64,000 nt of DNA, taken from the NCBI GenBank assembly GCA_006384855.1, contig VCJN01002889.1, forward strand, positions 62,001 to 126,000. Reading direction: 5' to 3'. Each line of letters begins with the position of its first letter. Within the stretch, counting starts at the first letter, position 1. Of this stretch, positions 27,831 through 40,535 are shown piece after piece. The translations under genes and the position numbers were made by a program. The notes beneath the pieces are model-generated. The model did not search any database and was not told the origin of the DNA. It worked only from the letters and a program-made list of their open reading frames with translations. This DNA is from Tetraselmis striata. Taxonomy: Eukaryota > Chlorophyta > Chlorodendrophyceae > Chlorodendrales > Chlorodendraceae.

Positions 27831-28496
27831 GTCTACGATGTCTCATACAGTCGGGCGGGTCTGGGGTTGACAATGTAAACAACATTGTCATTTATTACAT
27901 GCATCTATGTGCCATATTCATCTATGTGCCGTGGTCTTCTATGCATCCTCCTGCATCTATATTAACGGCATATATGCTGCCCCAGCCTTGTCTACAGTAC
28001 TGCACAAAGTACTGTCACAGTCCCCCCTTTTTTCACCTGAAGGTGGGGGTGCCCAATACCCATAGAAGTTCATCTAGAACATGTTTTTAGTTGCCTTTGC
28101 TGATCCTGCATGCTTACAAGGCACAAACATGATGTTTCCTTGTTATTTGTTTGATGACAGTACTTTTGCAGTACTGCAGAGGAAGGAACGAAGTATTTCC
28201 AAAGGGGGGGGGGGCCAAAAAAAGGGGGTGGGCACCAAAGACAACGGATAAACTCTTCCAGGCCCAATGACTTGAGCTCCGCCCAGCAACGCGGAGCTCA
28301 AGTCATATATTGTTTGATATGTACTTCAATGTATGTCGGCGCCTTCGTCCATATGGAATTAAGCCCGTGCTAGATATCAGAAAATAATAGTTGCTAGTCG
28401 CTGATCACGATGCGAGCCCGAGAGTTGCACCGTTTTGAAAATATATGAAACTCGGGAGATATCATCCATATGATATAATCCGTATGATTGGTAATA
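27831..28496. other. Intergenic; hairpin and G run, no gene seen
   Basis: No coding sequence was recognised. The region contains a perfect 16-bp hairpin at 28267-28306 and a 12-G run at 28204-28215. Confidence 0.5.
28267..28306. repeat. Perfect 16-bp inverted repeat (hairpin)
   Basis: ATGACTTGAGCTCCGC at 28267-28282, an 8-nt loop, and its exact reverse complement at 28291-28306. There are no mismatches. No T run follows, so it is not an obvious terminator. It might be the terminus of a foldback element or an RNA hairpin. Confidence 0.9.
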
Positions 28497-29844
28497 CACC
28501 CCTCCACATAAGTTTGGGTTTTGCAGTTTTGTTCGACATGCGCATGTCATGTAGAAAGTACGGCGTGGGCAATTGCATGCAAGTGACTAAGGGCGAGGTC
28601 GACTTGGGAAAAAATGGGGGCGCGCTCTAGGCCTAACCGTGCGACAGGGCATGCGTCGTTCTGCGCCCCTCGAGAAATGGCAAATCAATGCGTGTAAAAC
28701 TTGCACTGGAAAATAACAAGTTGCGCCATCCCTTCGTACGCATACATCCAACGCGCAAATCCACGCCGTACTGGCATGCTGCCATCTTTAGTGTAAGTTT
28801 CACCTACAACATGTGTGGGGCACCAAGATTAGGTCACTAAGGGTATTGCACAAGCCCTAAATTACAGTTTCACCACTACATGGCGTGATGTTCGGCCAAA
28901 AATGGTGCTGTTATTGTTGCCTACTCACGCATGAAAGGCTTATTGAGCCCTCCTTGGCTTAGGCGAGAGCGCATCAATGGGGGTCACGTGCACGCATGGC
29001 AACTGCGCCGAATCACAAGTAGAATGCCACATAGCAGCGCGCTATTAAATGCTTGAATATCAGCAAAAATAATATGTTGAAAACAGCACAATGTTGTTGG
29101 CCATCGAGGACATGGCTAGAGAGGGAGCATGTGGCAAGTTTGCGCCGCCCGTGTGCATCTACATTCATAACACTGTCACACAAATGCGTATGGATTAAGG
29201 GGACACACATAGCGCAAAGCTACGCCCCCAAGTTGAGGCTGAGTGTTGCGAAATGATGCCGTGATTGATGTATTTTATGTTCATCGCTAGAAAGTGGTCA
29301 AAACGTGCAAACTAGGTGCTCAAAAATCGACCATTACCTCTCAAGTTTGACGCAAGGATTGTTTTGCGCATTTTTTTAGAATTTTTGGAGCACTCCCTGA
29401 GCCGCTATAAGCGTTTGAAGTCAAGGGGGTGTCGCTTGCAGTGGGCAGAACTGCACTGGTCCTAGCATCGACGCACGTGTGCCCACTCTGCCTTACGTGA
29501 CTATGCCCACCCAAACCCACCCAACCCGCGAGCTACTATGTTTCCTCACACATCTACGGGCATTGCACCATACAAGGCTCTATGCATGTGGGCCATCATA
29601 TCATATATGTGCCAATAACATGTATTGTTGTGCATCACTGCGTCATGCCCTTTGAGACCCGCGCCATATCGCAATACCCTATTCTTAGTGTAATATGTTA
29701 TAATTTAGACCCTATCAAGCAAAAGGTTTTATAACAACCTAAAACATTCCTGGGTTCCAGCCCTAAAGCCCTACGTTTAGATACCCTAGTATTTTTCATT
29801 TCATATTCAGCCAAAAAAGGACCCCAAACTTATGTGGAGGGGTG
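28497..29844. mobile_element. Non-autonomous DNA transposon with 22-bp TIRs and TA duplication
   Basis: The left end 28497-28518 begins CACCCCTCCACATAAGTTTG. The right end 29823-29844 is its exact 22-bp reverse complement. Both ends are flanked by TA (28495-28496 and 29845-29846), the target-site duplication typical of the Tc1/mariner superfamily. The 1348-bp interior has no ORF with transposase motifs (no DDE/D series seen), so the element would need a transposase from elsewhere. The interior is AT-richer than the genes around it. Confidence 0.85.
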
Positions 29845-29846
29845 TA

Positions 29847-30538
29847 GTAGACGAATCGAATGCACTCATCGTGCAATATAGCGGACTGCATTTGTTATAG
29901 AACCAACATACATATAAAATAAGGAGTTTAACTTTCTGGTGATACCGTCGACTCCTGATCAGCGGACGATATGACGATAAATGGTGACGCCCAAGCGGAC
30001 AGGCCGGCTGGAGCACGACACTGGCCCGCGGCGGTGTGGACGAGCCACCATCCCTCGGGGGGATACAACGGGCACTACTCGCTATCGGTACGGGCTGACG
30101 GGGAACCCGTCGTCCCGCTTTTTTACGACACAGAAAGTTGGTCATGGGGTTGGTCACACGGGAAAGAGTCGGATAAAGGCAGGCGGTGGCGAAGCCACAA
30201 AACGTGCTGCGCAGCGACAGGGATGACCTGCCAGGTAGACACATTCCTATCCCCATGGACTGATCGCGTGTGGGTGCACCGAACTGGAATATGAGCAGGT
30301 ACTGGCAGTGGTTGCACTAAGACCTCGGCTTAACGTGCCGGGCTCCACAGGGCACTGCGCGCAGCAGCTGCGGCGGACGCCATTAGACGCTTCGACCGCG
30401 TTCCTGTGTGTCCTCGTAACGGCTTTGTCCGAGTACTCGATGGGAGGCAGCCGCCACCTGTCTCCGCGAGCCATCTCCAGTCCAGCACCCCCCTACGCCA
30501 GCCTCAGCGCGCACGACTCCTCGTCATCCTCGCCCGAC
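29847..30538. other. Upstream region of the CorA gene
   Basis: No separate gene was recognised. The reading frame of the CorA start is open upstream to 30308, and an in-frame ATG at 30440 could be an alternative start. Overlapping open frames at 29807-30294 on both strands lack motifs. Confidence 0.45.
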
Positions 30539-33739
<3,201 letters not shown>

Positions 33740-34123
33740 GCCGGCTGCTGCTGCCCGCCAGCTCGCATGCGCACATTCGCCGACTCGGCGCGATACCGGC
33801 AGCACATGGCGACTAATGGGTCGCTCCCGGGCAGCCTTGCCGCTGTGAATCCGATTCGGAACTAACATTACATATGTGCCGCTAGCTGATGGCCACAAGG
33901 TCTTACCTTGGAAGCCAGTTGCTTCTCACACCTTGGCGAATTCGTCAACGTAGCAGACAGCTGGCATATAGCTCTAACAAACGCAACGAGGGCAGGCCAA
34001 TTTAATGCATGAAGCGAACCATGTTATGTGGGTCGATGTTGTGAATTGAGGCATTCGCCAATAGGTAATGGCAGCCAGCACTACACGATGGCCGGTCCCA
34101 TTGCCGTCGACGAGTCGGCCGTC

Positions 34124-35446
34124 TCAGCGCTGCACGACGCGCGCTCGTTGTCCGCTGGTGGACGAAGGCTTCCGTCGGCGGCGGTACGACGACAGTGCCG
34201 CGAGGCGGTCTGGTGGGCCGCCCGACTCGCCGGGCGTGCTGCCGCGGCCGTAGCCGGTGGTCACAAGCGAATGCAGCACCATGGGCTGGGCGAGACGGCC
34301 GCGCGTACGCAGCGACATAGTATATAGCGGCGGCGATGCGGGCTCGCCTCTCTTGATTTTGCTGCCGCCGCTGCTGCTGCTCCTGCTGCGGTTGTTGCGC
34401 GGTCGCCACACGCCGGCTGGCGCGTCCGTCGTCAGGGCTGCTCCCGGGCTGCCGAGTCGTGCCGTGACATGAGTCGCCTGCTCTCGCCGCGCTGCAGCGG
34501 CGCCCACGGGCCACGTCGGCGACGGCTCCACCGCCGGCTGCTGGTCTTTTGCCACCGCCGCCAGCAGCGCGTCACCGCCGGAGGAGCGCCGGTCGAGCTT
34601 GAAGGAAGACATGCTGCGGCGTCGCGGCGGTGTTCCGTTTTCGTTGCAGCCTGGTGACTGCGGTGGCGGCAATGACGTGGGAACCGACGGCAATGGCGGT
34701 GTCGGCAACGGCGCGGGGCGTGCTGGGGGCAGGTCGAGGGAGTGCCTGAGCCCCAGCAGGCGCGTGGAGCGAGCAGAGCGGCGTGCAAGGGTCGCTGGCA
34801 GCAGCGTCTTGCTGTACTGCGGCGCGCTGCTGCAGCCCTCAGAGTCGCGCGGCGGGGAAGGGGGCGGGCCCGGTAGTTGCTGGCATCCGCCGCCGAGCTT
34901 GAGGGAGAGGGGAGCGGCTTCCCCGCCAGAGGGGCAGCCGCCGGCGATTCTTGCCAGCAGCGGACTGCGCGGCTGACATGACGTGCCGGCCAGGCGCCGC
35001 TCCGCTGGCCTTGCGGCCCCGCCGGAGGGCGAGCTGGGCTGCCGCAGAGCTGCAGCTGGCTCCGTTGGGGCCCGGCTGAGGAGCGCCACCGGCGGGCTGC
35101 TGGGGGAGGGCAGCTTCATGCTGGGGCGTGGCTCAACGGCGGACTCCACCTGCGTGCGCGCACTGCCGCGGCTGCCAATCCGGTCCAGCATCGCCAGCAT
35201 GCTCTCCGCGTGCGCTGAGTAATCCTTCAGGATGCCGGTGGTGCCCACCAGGCCGCCGGCCAGCTGCGGGTCGCCTTCCCCCATCGACCTCACCGGGCTT
35301 TGGCAGCGTGTGGGGCTGGGGGCGCAGGCGGGGCTGCATGCCCTGCTGGGGCCGAGGGTGGTGCGCCCGCCTGCCTGCGGCATGCCTTGTCCGCCCCGGC
35401 TCAATGAAGGCGCGATATAGAGGAGAGAGCTCTGCACGGCGGCCAT
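34124..35446 (-). CDS. Hypothetical Ser/Pro/Arg-rich low-complexity protein
   Basis: A 440-codon open frame on the minus strand with no recognised domain. The composition is dominated by Ser, Pro, Arg and Ala, as in disordered proteins. The only non-repetitive segment is GILKDYSAHAESMLAMLDRI near residue 72, a likely amphipathic helix. The frame ends on a normal stop and lies tail-to-tail with the CorA gene. An acceptor-like TTTCCTGCAG just upstream (minus strand, near 35500) could mean a missing first exon. GC-rich DNA yields long chance frames, so the evidence for a gene is mainly length plus a strand free of stops over 1.3 kb. Confidence 0.45.
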   Translation of the reverse strand: MAAVQSSLLYIAPSLSRGGQGMPQAGGRTTLGPSRACSPACAPSPTRCQSPVRSMGEGDPQLAGGLVGTTGILKDYSAHAESMLAMLDRIGSRGSARTQVESAVEPRPSMKLPSPSSPPVALLSRAPTEPAAALRQPSSPSGGAARPAERRLAGTSCQPRSPLLARIAGGCPSGGEAAPLSLKLGGGCQQLPGPPPSPPRDSEGCSSAPQYSKTLLPATLARRSARSTRLLGLRHSLDLPPARPAPLPTPPLPSVPTSLPPPQSPGCNENGTPPRRRSMSSFKLDRRSSGGDALLAAVAKDQQPAVEPSPTWPVGAAAARREQATHVTARLGSPGAALTTDAPAGVWRPRNNRSRSSSSGGSKIKRGEPASPPLYTMSLRTRGRLAQPMVLHSLVTTGYGRGSTPGESGGPPDRLAALSSYRRRRKPSSTSGQRARVVQR

Positions 35447-35728
35447 GGACCTGTGCCTTCTGCCCCGATTGTCTTCTGTGCCTTGTCACTCACCGTCCTG
35501 CAGGAAAGAGGGGGGGGGGGGGGGGGGGATTACATCAGTCACGGGCGCTGTATGACCGGTGTGGGCGATACACAATATGCAGTCAGTCATTGTGAGCAAA
35601 GCACTCTGGGCTTGGCAAGCTGGCAAGTCTTTCGCAGTATGTGTTGCTGTGAATTAATCTGTGTGGAGGGGAAGCGGGGGATGGGGGGGGGGGGGGGGGG
35701 GGGGGGCTGACAGATTGACCACACACAC

Positions 35729-35762
<34 letters not shown>

Positions 35763-37106
35763 ACCTCACCTCTCTCCCCGTCCCTTTCATCCCACTTCTC
35801 CCATTACACACTCATGCAACATCTATCTTACCCACACAACACCGAGGCAGAGCCACAGTTGCGAGTGGGCTTAAATGTCAGTATCATGCATCACTGCTGC
35901 GTTGTCTAATAGCGCTCTACCACTCGCACATCGGTCACATTAATGGGCGACACCCCCCACTACCCTCATTTCTCTGCCTGTCACGCACACAGAACAAATA
36001 CGCGTCCAAGCACATCACGCACGGCCAGGGAAACCACGGCCCTGGGGACGTACCAATGCGCCCGCAGCCGCGCCGTCGAAACACGCCGTGCGCCAGCCCA
36101 GCCAGCCTTGTGCGCTGAGAGGATACTGGACAACTGCTCTGCAGGGGGTAGGTTGGCCCTATGGCGCTGCTGGTCCACTGCAGCTACAGCGCTTGGTGGC
36201 GGCCTTGTGTACGCCTCCCGAGGCGACCCACTATCGAAGCAAATAATGCGTCCGTCGTTGGGGGTTATAGCGGCCCGACACGGCCGGTACCTGTAGGGGT
36301 ACCACGTCGACGACAGCCATATGTATCCCCCGCCAGCTCCCTTCGCGCGAGAGGCCAACGACTTGCGACCGCCCCTGACCGGAGGCCGCTTTACGACGCT
36401 GCTTGGCGTCTCCCGGGTAGGTAAACTCGGTCCAGCCGTGCTGCTGTTGGCTTGCAGCGTGGGACGCGTCCGAGTTTTCCGGTCGGAAGTCTGTGCGTGT
36501 CACATGGCCGCGGATTTCACACCTGCCGTCATCATACTATGCATGCCATGCTCGCAGCAGGCGCAATGCTGGGCGAATATCGACCGTACCGTACCCGTAC
36601 GATACCGTACCAGGACTGCGGTACATGACCAAGTATAGGTGATTTTTAGTTTTAGTAGGTGTCTTCCAAAATAATACTTTTTTTGCTATTGTTGCCGCCA
36701 CTGGAATGGTTTAAGGGGCTGCTTATGCTTTGTGGCTTTATAATCGGGTTGTTTCTGCCATTTTAAGGCACCATACATGTATATTACAGTGACTTAAACA
36801 GGCGAGATTTTTGGATGAAAGAGAGACATAAGCCTGAAACCAAGGTCGAGCAGGAGGCCAGGGAGTCAAGAAACAAGGAAGAGCCAAGGGAACCACGAAG
36901 TCGCCAAGCTGCCAGGAACAGAAGGGTCAAGGGAAGCATTGAAGTCAAGGAACGACCTGAAAGACCGAAAGGGGAACATGAAACCAATTGGGACTACCGC
37001 CCGGGGGTAGGCCATCAGCCGCGGCGAGTACGCTTGCAGCCAATGACCTTGGTCATAGCAACACATGCCGACGGGCGACGCGACGCACACATGCGCAGGA
37101 GCACCA
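35447..37106. other. Intergenic with long G and C runs; no gene seen
   Basis: G runs lie at about 35510-35528 and 35683-35706, and a C run of about 31 at 35730-35760. No gene was recognised. At 36800-37000 the plus strand is strongly purine-rich (repeated AAGGGAA/GAAG words), probably 3' of the LINE fragment that follows on the minus strand. Confidence 0.5.
35683..35760. repeat. Facing G24 and C31 homopolymer runs
   Basis: About 24 G at 35683-35706 and about 31 C at 35730-35760, separated by 23 nt. The two runs are complementary and could pair as a long G:C hairpin or form quadruplex/i-motif structures. Exact run lengths may be affected by sequencing error. Confidence 0.85.
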
Positions 37107-37601
37107 TCATGTGCCGCGCGCGGCTGCGACCCCGCCAAGAACGTTGTCTGCATGTGCCATGTTGATGAGCAAGAAGAAACGGCGGCGCCACGCAGACAAG
37201 AGCTGGCCGATTTTTTGGCCAGTGTGTGTGTGGCTAGCTTTCACGAGCTCCACCAAGAAGGCCTCAGCGTGCGGGGCCAGCGAGCCGAACTCGGAAACGG
37301 CGAAAGGAACAAAGCGAAGCATGCCTGCGGAATTTGGGACGCCTTCGTCATACTTTTGGATTTTGTGGCGCTTTGCATCCCGCAATGCAGTCGTTGGATC
37401 CGAGCTTGACACGCCGAGGATAGGGGCAATGGTGGTATCGATAGCAGCCGTGTTCCCGTGGATACCACCATACCCAATAAGCCCAACATCATCGGCTGGC
37501 CGGCCGTCGCTGCCCTTTAGAAGTAGAGAAACAAGCACCGACGGGTCCGTGCTTGTTTCATATATTACGGTATATGAACATTGGCTAGATGAAACATCCA
37601 A
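37107..37601 (-). pseudogene. LINE-type retrotransposon fragment, C-terminal endonuclease-like domain
   Basis: The 164-codon minus-strand frame contains AAIDTTIAPILGVSSSDPTT, then KRHKIQKYDEG and LRFVPFAVSEFGSLAPHAEA, and ends LSAWRRRFFLLINMAHADNV. This pattern (D...T, then a Lys-rich helix ending KY, then FVPFAVxxFGxLxP and a basic WRRR segment) is the typical C-terminus of plant and algal reverse-transcriptase proteins, resembling a PD-(D/E)XK nuclease. No reverse transcriptase domain remains upstream in this window, so it is a truncated relic. 5' truncation is usual for LINEs. Confidence 0.6.
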
Positions 37602-38734
37602 TAAATTTATAAAAGGACTACGGTATATGAACCTTAATCCGTAGTAATCGGATGGCGTTGGTTGCTACTGTACACGTAACGGGAAGAGTCGGGTGAAGGA
37701 CGAGTTTATTAGTCATGGGTCGCTACTGCATAGTTAGGCCATTCCAACTAAACTATCCGGTGTATGTCAGATTTTCTCCGGGGAATGGAGATGCGGGGGC
37801 TATTTCGGAATGTGCGAGCGCGAAAATGTTGGCTTTAGTACTTTATCACCTTACTGCCCCGCCGCGCCGCAGCAGCCGATCGTTATTTGCTCCGAAACCA
37901 CTACTGAAACCGTCGGCGTAGCGCACTGCACGGCCGCTGCGTCACCGGGACATCACCCGGCGGAGTTAAGGGTATTCTGTCGGCCATGTATGAAGGGCTT
38001 GCAGGGCAGATGGATGGCAACATGGTGGCGCCGGCAAACGGCGATGCTCGGTGCGCTGAAAGAGCTGCAAAAAAGAATGTACATATGTAACATGGAAATG
38101 CCACTGCAACGCACTGCACTTATGGTCATGCGTTCCGGGGACGCCTCTCAACGCACTTAGCGGTGCGCCACTGCGCCGCTTGCAGCGCTGTGTGAGTAGC
38201 TCCGAAATCAGCACTGGAACAAGAGCCCCACTAAGCCTTCCGCACACATGTTGAGTCGCAAGGGCACAGCTCAAGGCTTGTTCTCTCAACTTTCTCCCAC
38301 CCCTCCGCAAAATAGTGGCTTATTGTAGACGGTTGGGGTTGGGGGAGAGGGATTGTGCATCAAATTGTTGCTCGAAATGCACGGCATATGTCACAATGGA
38401 CGATATAGTATGTAATATGTACTGTAGTATGTAAAGTACTAGAAATCATTGCCGAAACAGTTGGAGGGGGGGCTCAAAATGGAGGGGGAAGATGACCTGA
38501 CCTAAACAGGTTATCCTCTCGGAATGACCTTAATACTAAACCATTCTGCTTTATGTACTGCTTAGTTACACGCCTTTCGTGTTAACTTACCCTACGTAGC
38601 GCGGTACAAATACTACACAACTATGGCAACAGCAGTAGCATGCATGCTGAAAGAAATGGATATAATTAACTACCACTGTGCACTCACGGGCAATACAATC
38701 ACGAGTGATACCCGGGGATAACACTCTAGAAGTA
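37602..38734. other. Intergenic, no gene seen
   Basis: No conserved coding sequence was found. Small open frames near 37810-38310 overlap on both strands. A phrase GCTCCGAAACCAC at about 37889 resembles the hairpin arm of the CNOT11 intron minisatellite, but nothing else of that unit is present. Confidence 0.45.
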
Positions 38735-38995
38735 AGGATCGCCCCGTGTCATGGGCCGAAAGCCGCCAAGCACTCGAGCGTTTGCACAAAATGCAGTCGC
38801 AGGTCCGGCATGGTAGCCACAAGACCATTACCTCATTCCAACCCCAAAGGGCTAGTGCATCAATCGGCACTACTGGATTGCAATCGGCATCAATCGGTAC
38901 GACCCGGGTCGATAGTGCCCATACTGTGAGAACCAGGAATCGAAGCCGGGACTTCTGCTTGTAGAAGAGACCACCGCTCGACCGAGCAGAGAAGG
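38735..38995 (-). mobile_element. tRNA-derived SINE, copy 2
   Basis: Read on the minus strand, the head has GGTCGAGCGGTGGTCTC (A-box-like) and CGGCTTCGATTCC (B-box-like). The body shares GATGCACTAGCCCTTTGGGG, GAGGTAATGGTC and GGACCTGCGACTGCA with copy 1. Relative to copy 1 it carries a short internal duplication around CCGATTG (near 38868-38900). It adjoins the DIRS-like RNase H fragment. Confidence 0.78.
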
Positions 38996-39148
38996 AATGT
39001 ACGTTGTGGCGAAAATGCTCTGTTTTAGTAATTTGCGCACTACGTGCGTACGCCATGCTCAATGCATGCGAGTCATCGCGCGAGTTACACGCAAGGACAC
39101 CCGGAGATGCCAGATATCTGCGGAGAAGCTCTGCAAGGGCATGGGCGT

Positions 39149-39400
39149 CTACCTCACCCATTGACTACTAAGACTCTTATTATCTACCTGGACCTGCAAT
39201 CGTCTGCCTGCGATCAGGTGTGACAGGGACTTCAAAACGAAGAGCAAACCACGAGTCTCACGGTGTGTCGAGGACTCTACGCGTTCCCACGGAAGCAAGA
39301 AGCCGTGAGCTTTCGCGGCGGGGTTTGAGCTGCCATCGGTCGGTCTGGCCAAACCGCCCCAGCCGATGCCTGAGGCATCACACTCCTGACGATTTTTACG
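39149..39400 (-). pseudogene. RNase H domain fragment of a DIRS-like or LTR retrotransposon
   Basis: A minus-strand frame contains ESSTHRETRGLLFVLKSLSH followed by GRRLQVQVDNKSL. This is the conserved SSTxRExxGLxxxL...VDN block of retrotransposon RNase H, where the Glu and Asp are catalytic. Flanking frames (39277-39767) give only scattered plausible peptides, so the element is broken. The SST(W/H)RE form is common in DIRS-type elements. Confidence 0.6.
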
Positions 39401-40535
39401 TATCCCGCAGCAGCTCGACTGGTTTGAAGATGCATGTCACCCGGAATGCCGGATGGGCCTTGCGCGTCTACCTCGCCACATGTTATCACCATGTGTGCAT
39501 CACAAGCGCCCTAGGGGCAGCCCCAGCCTGACCTACGGCTGCGCGGTTCAGAAAGCCCTCAAGATGCTTGGCATCGGCACCACATGGCAGGCAACTATGA
39601 TCGGCCCATAGCTTGGCACCAATACTATCGCCAAAGCATGACAATGTCAAAGGCAAGCCGAAGAAAAGCAGACGCAATAACCCTAGTTTTATGTACTTTC
39701 TATGTAGCCTCATCACAGAGTACAGGCATTCCACCCCATTTCCCGGATAGTTCGTGTGTATTAACATGGTCCATCTTCCCTGGTTGATTTCTTGATAGAA
39801 TGTGATGTGTAATACTGACTGCCTGACTGTACACTGTACAGCGTACGTGCAGGCGAGTTCTCAAACAACCTCTCCCGTGTGAGACTGGGCATCCGTGGGC
39901 TTAGTGATATTACTTCTAGCAGTCTGCAGTTGCGCCTGGTTGCACGGCAGAGCACCCCAGTCACAAAAAATGCGGCCTGCTTTGCGGACCGACTCGGTAT
40001 GGCACCCGCATGATCGAAAGTGTCGAACAAGCAGTAGCCCGCCACTCCACCGCACGACCTCCAGTCAGCAAGCAATGCAGCGCCGAGTTTTGAATGGCTC
40101 ATTTTTGATTTCAGAGGGGGAACTGCCAGAAGTGCCAAATACCATGTTACAACAGTAGCTACATTACTATACACAGCTTGCACGAATGAATAACCGTGTA
40201 AAGCTGTAGTGACCACGATTGATATCATACGGCCGGGCGAGAGGACGCCAATCTGGTCGCAACATCACAGGATTCCGAGAGCAATCTTGCCGATCTCCAC
40301 TACATTTTTCCCGCTTTGGCTTTCACGCACTGTTCCCCGGTTTTACCGAGCATGGACAATGCCCATGCTATGTCCCCATGCTCGGCGTTGCCACACCTGC
40401 TCATCCGACTGTATCTGCAACTAGTGATCAACTATGGGCTGTCGGCATGTTTTGCCGCAGCCTGCAGCAGCCTCGTAGCAGGCTGGAGCGGATGCGCTGG
40501 CGCCCATCTAGGAGCAGAGTGTCGGCGCCACCGCA
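39401..40535. other. HDAC 3' flank, eroded repeat DNA
   Basis: No intact gene. Frames at 39486-39767 and 39761-40228 on the minus strand may be further decayed parts of the neighbouring retroelement but carry no motif I can name. Confidence 0.4.

Noticed and set aside
36988-37644. 218-codon plus-strand ORF
   Set aside because: It lies antisense to the LINE-type fragment, which has recognisable motifs on the minus strand.
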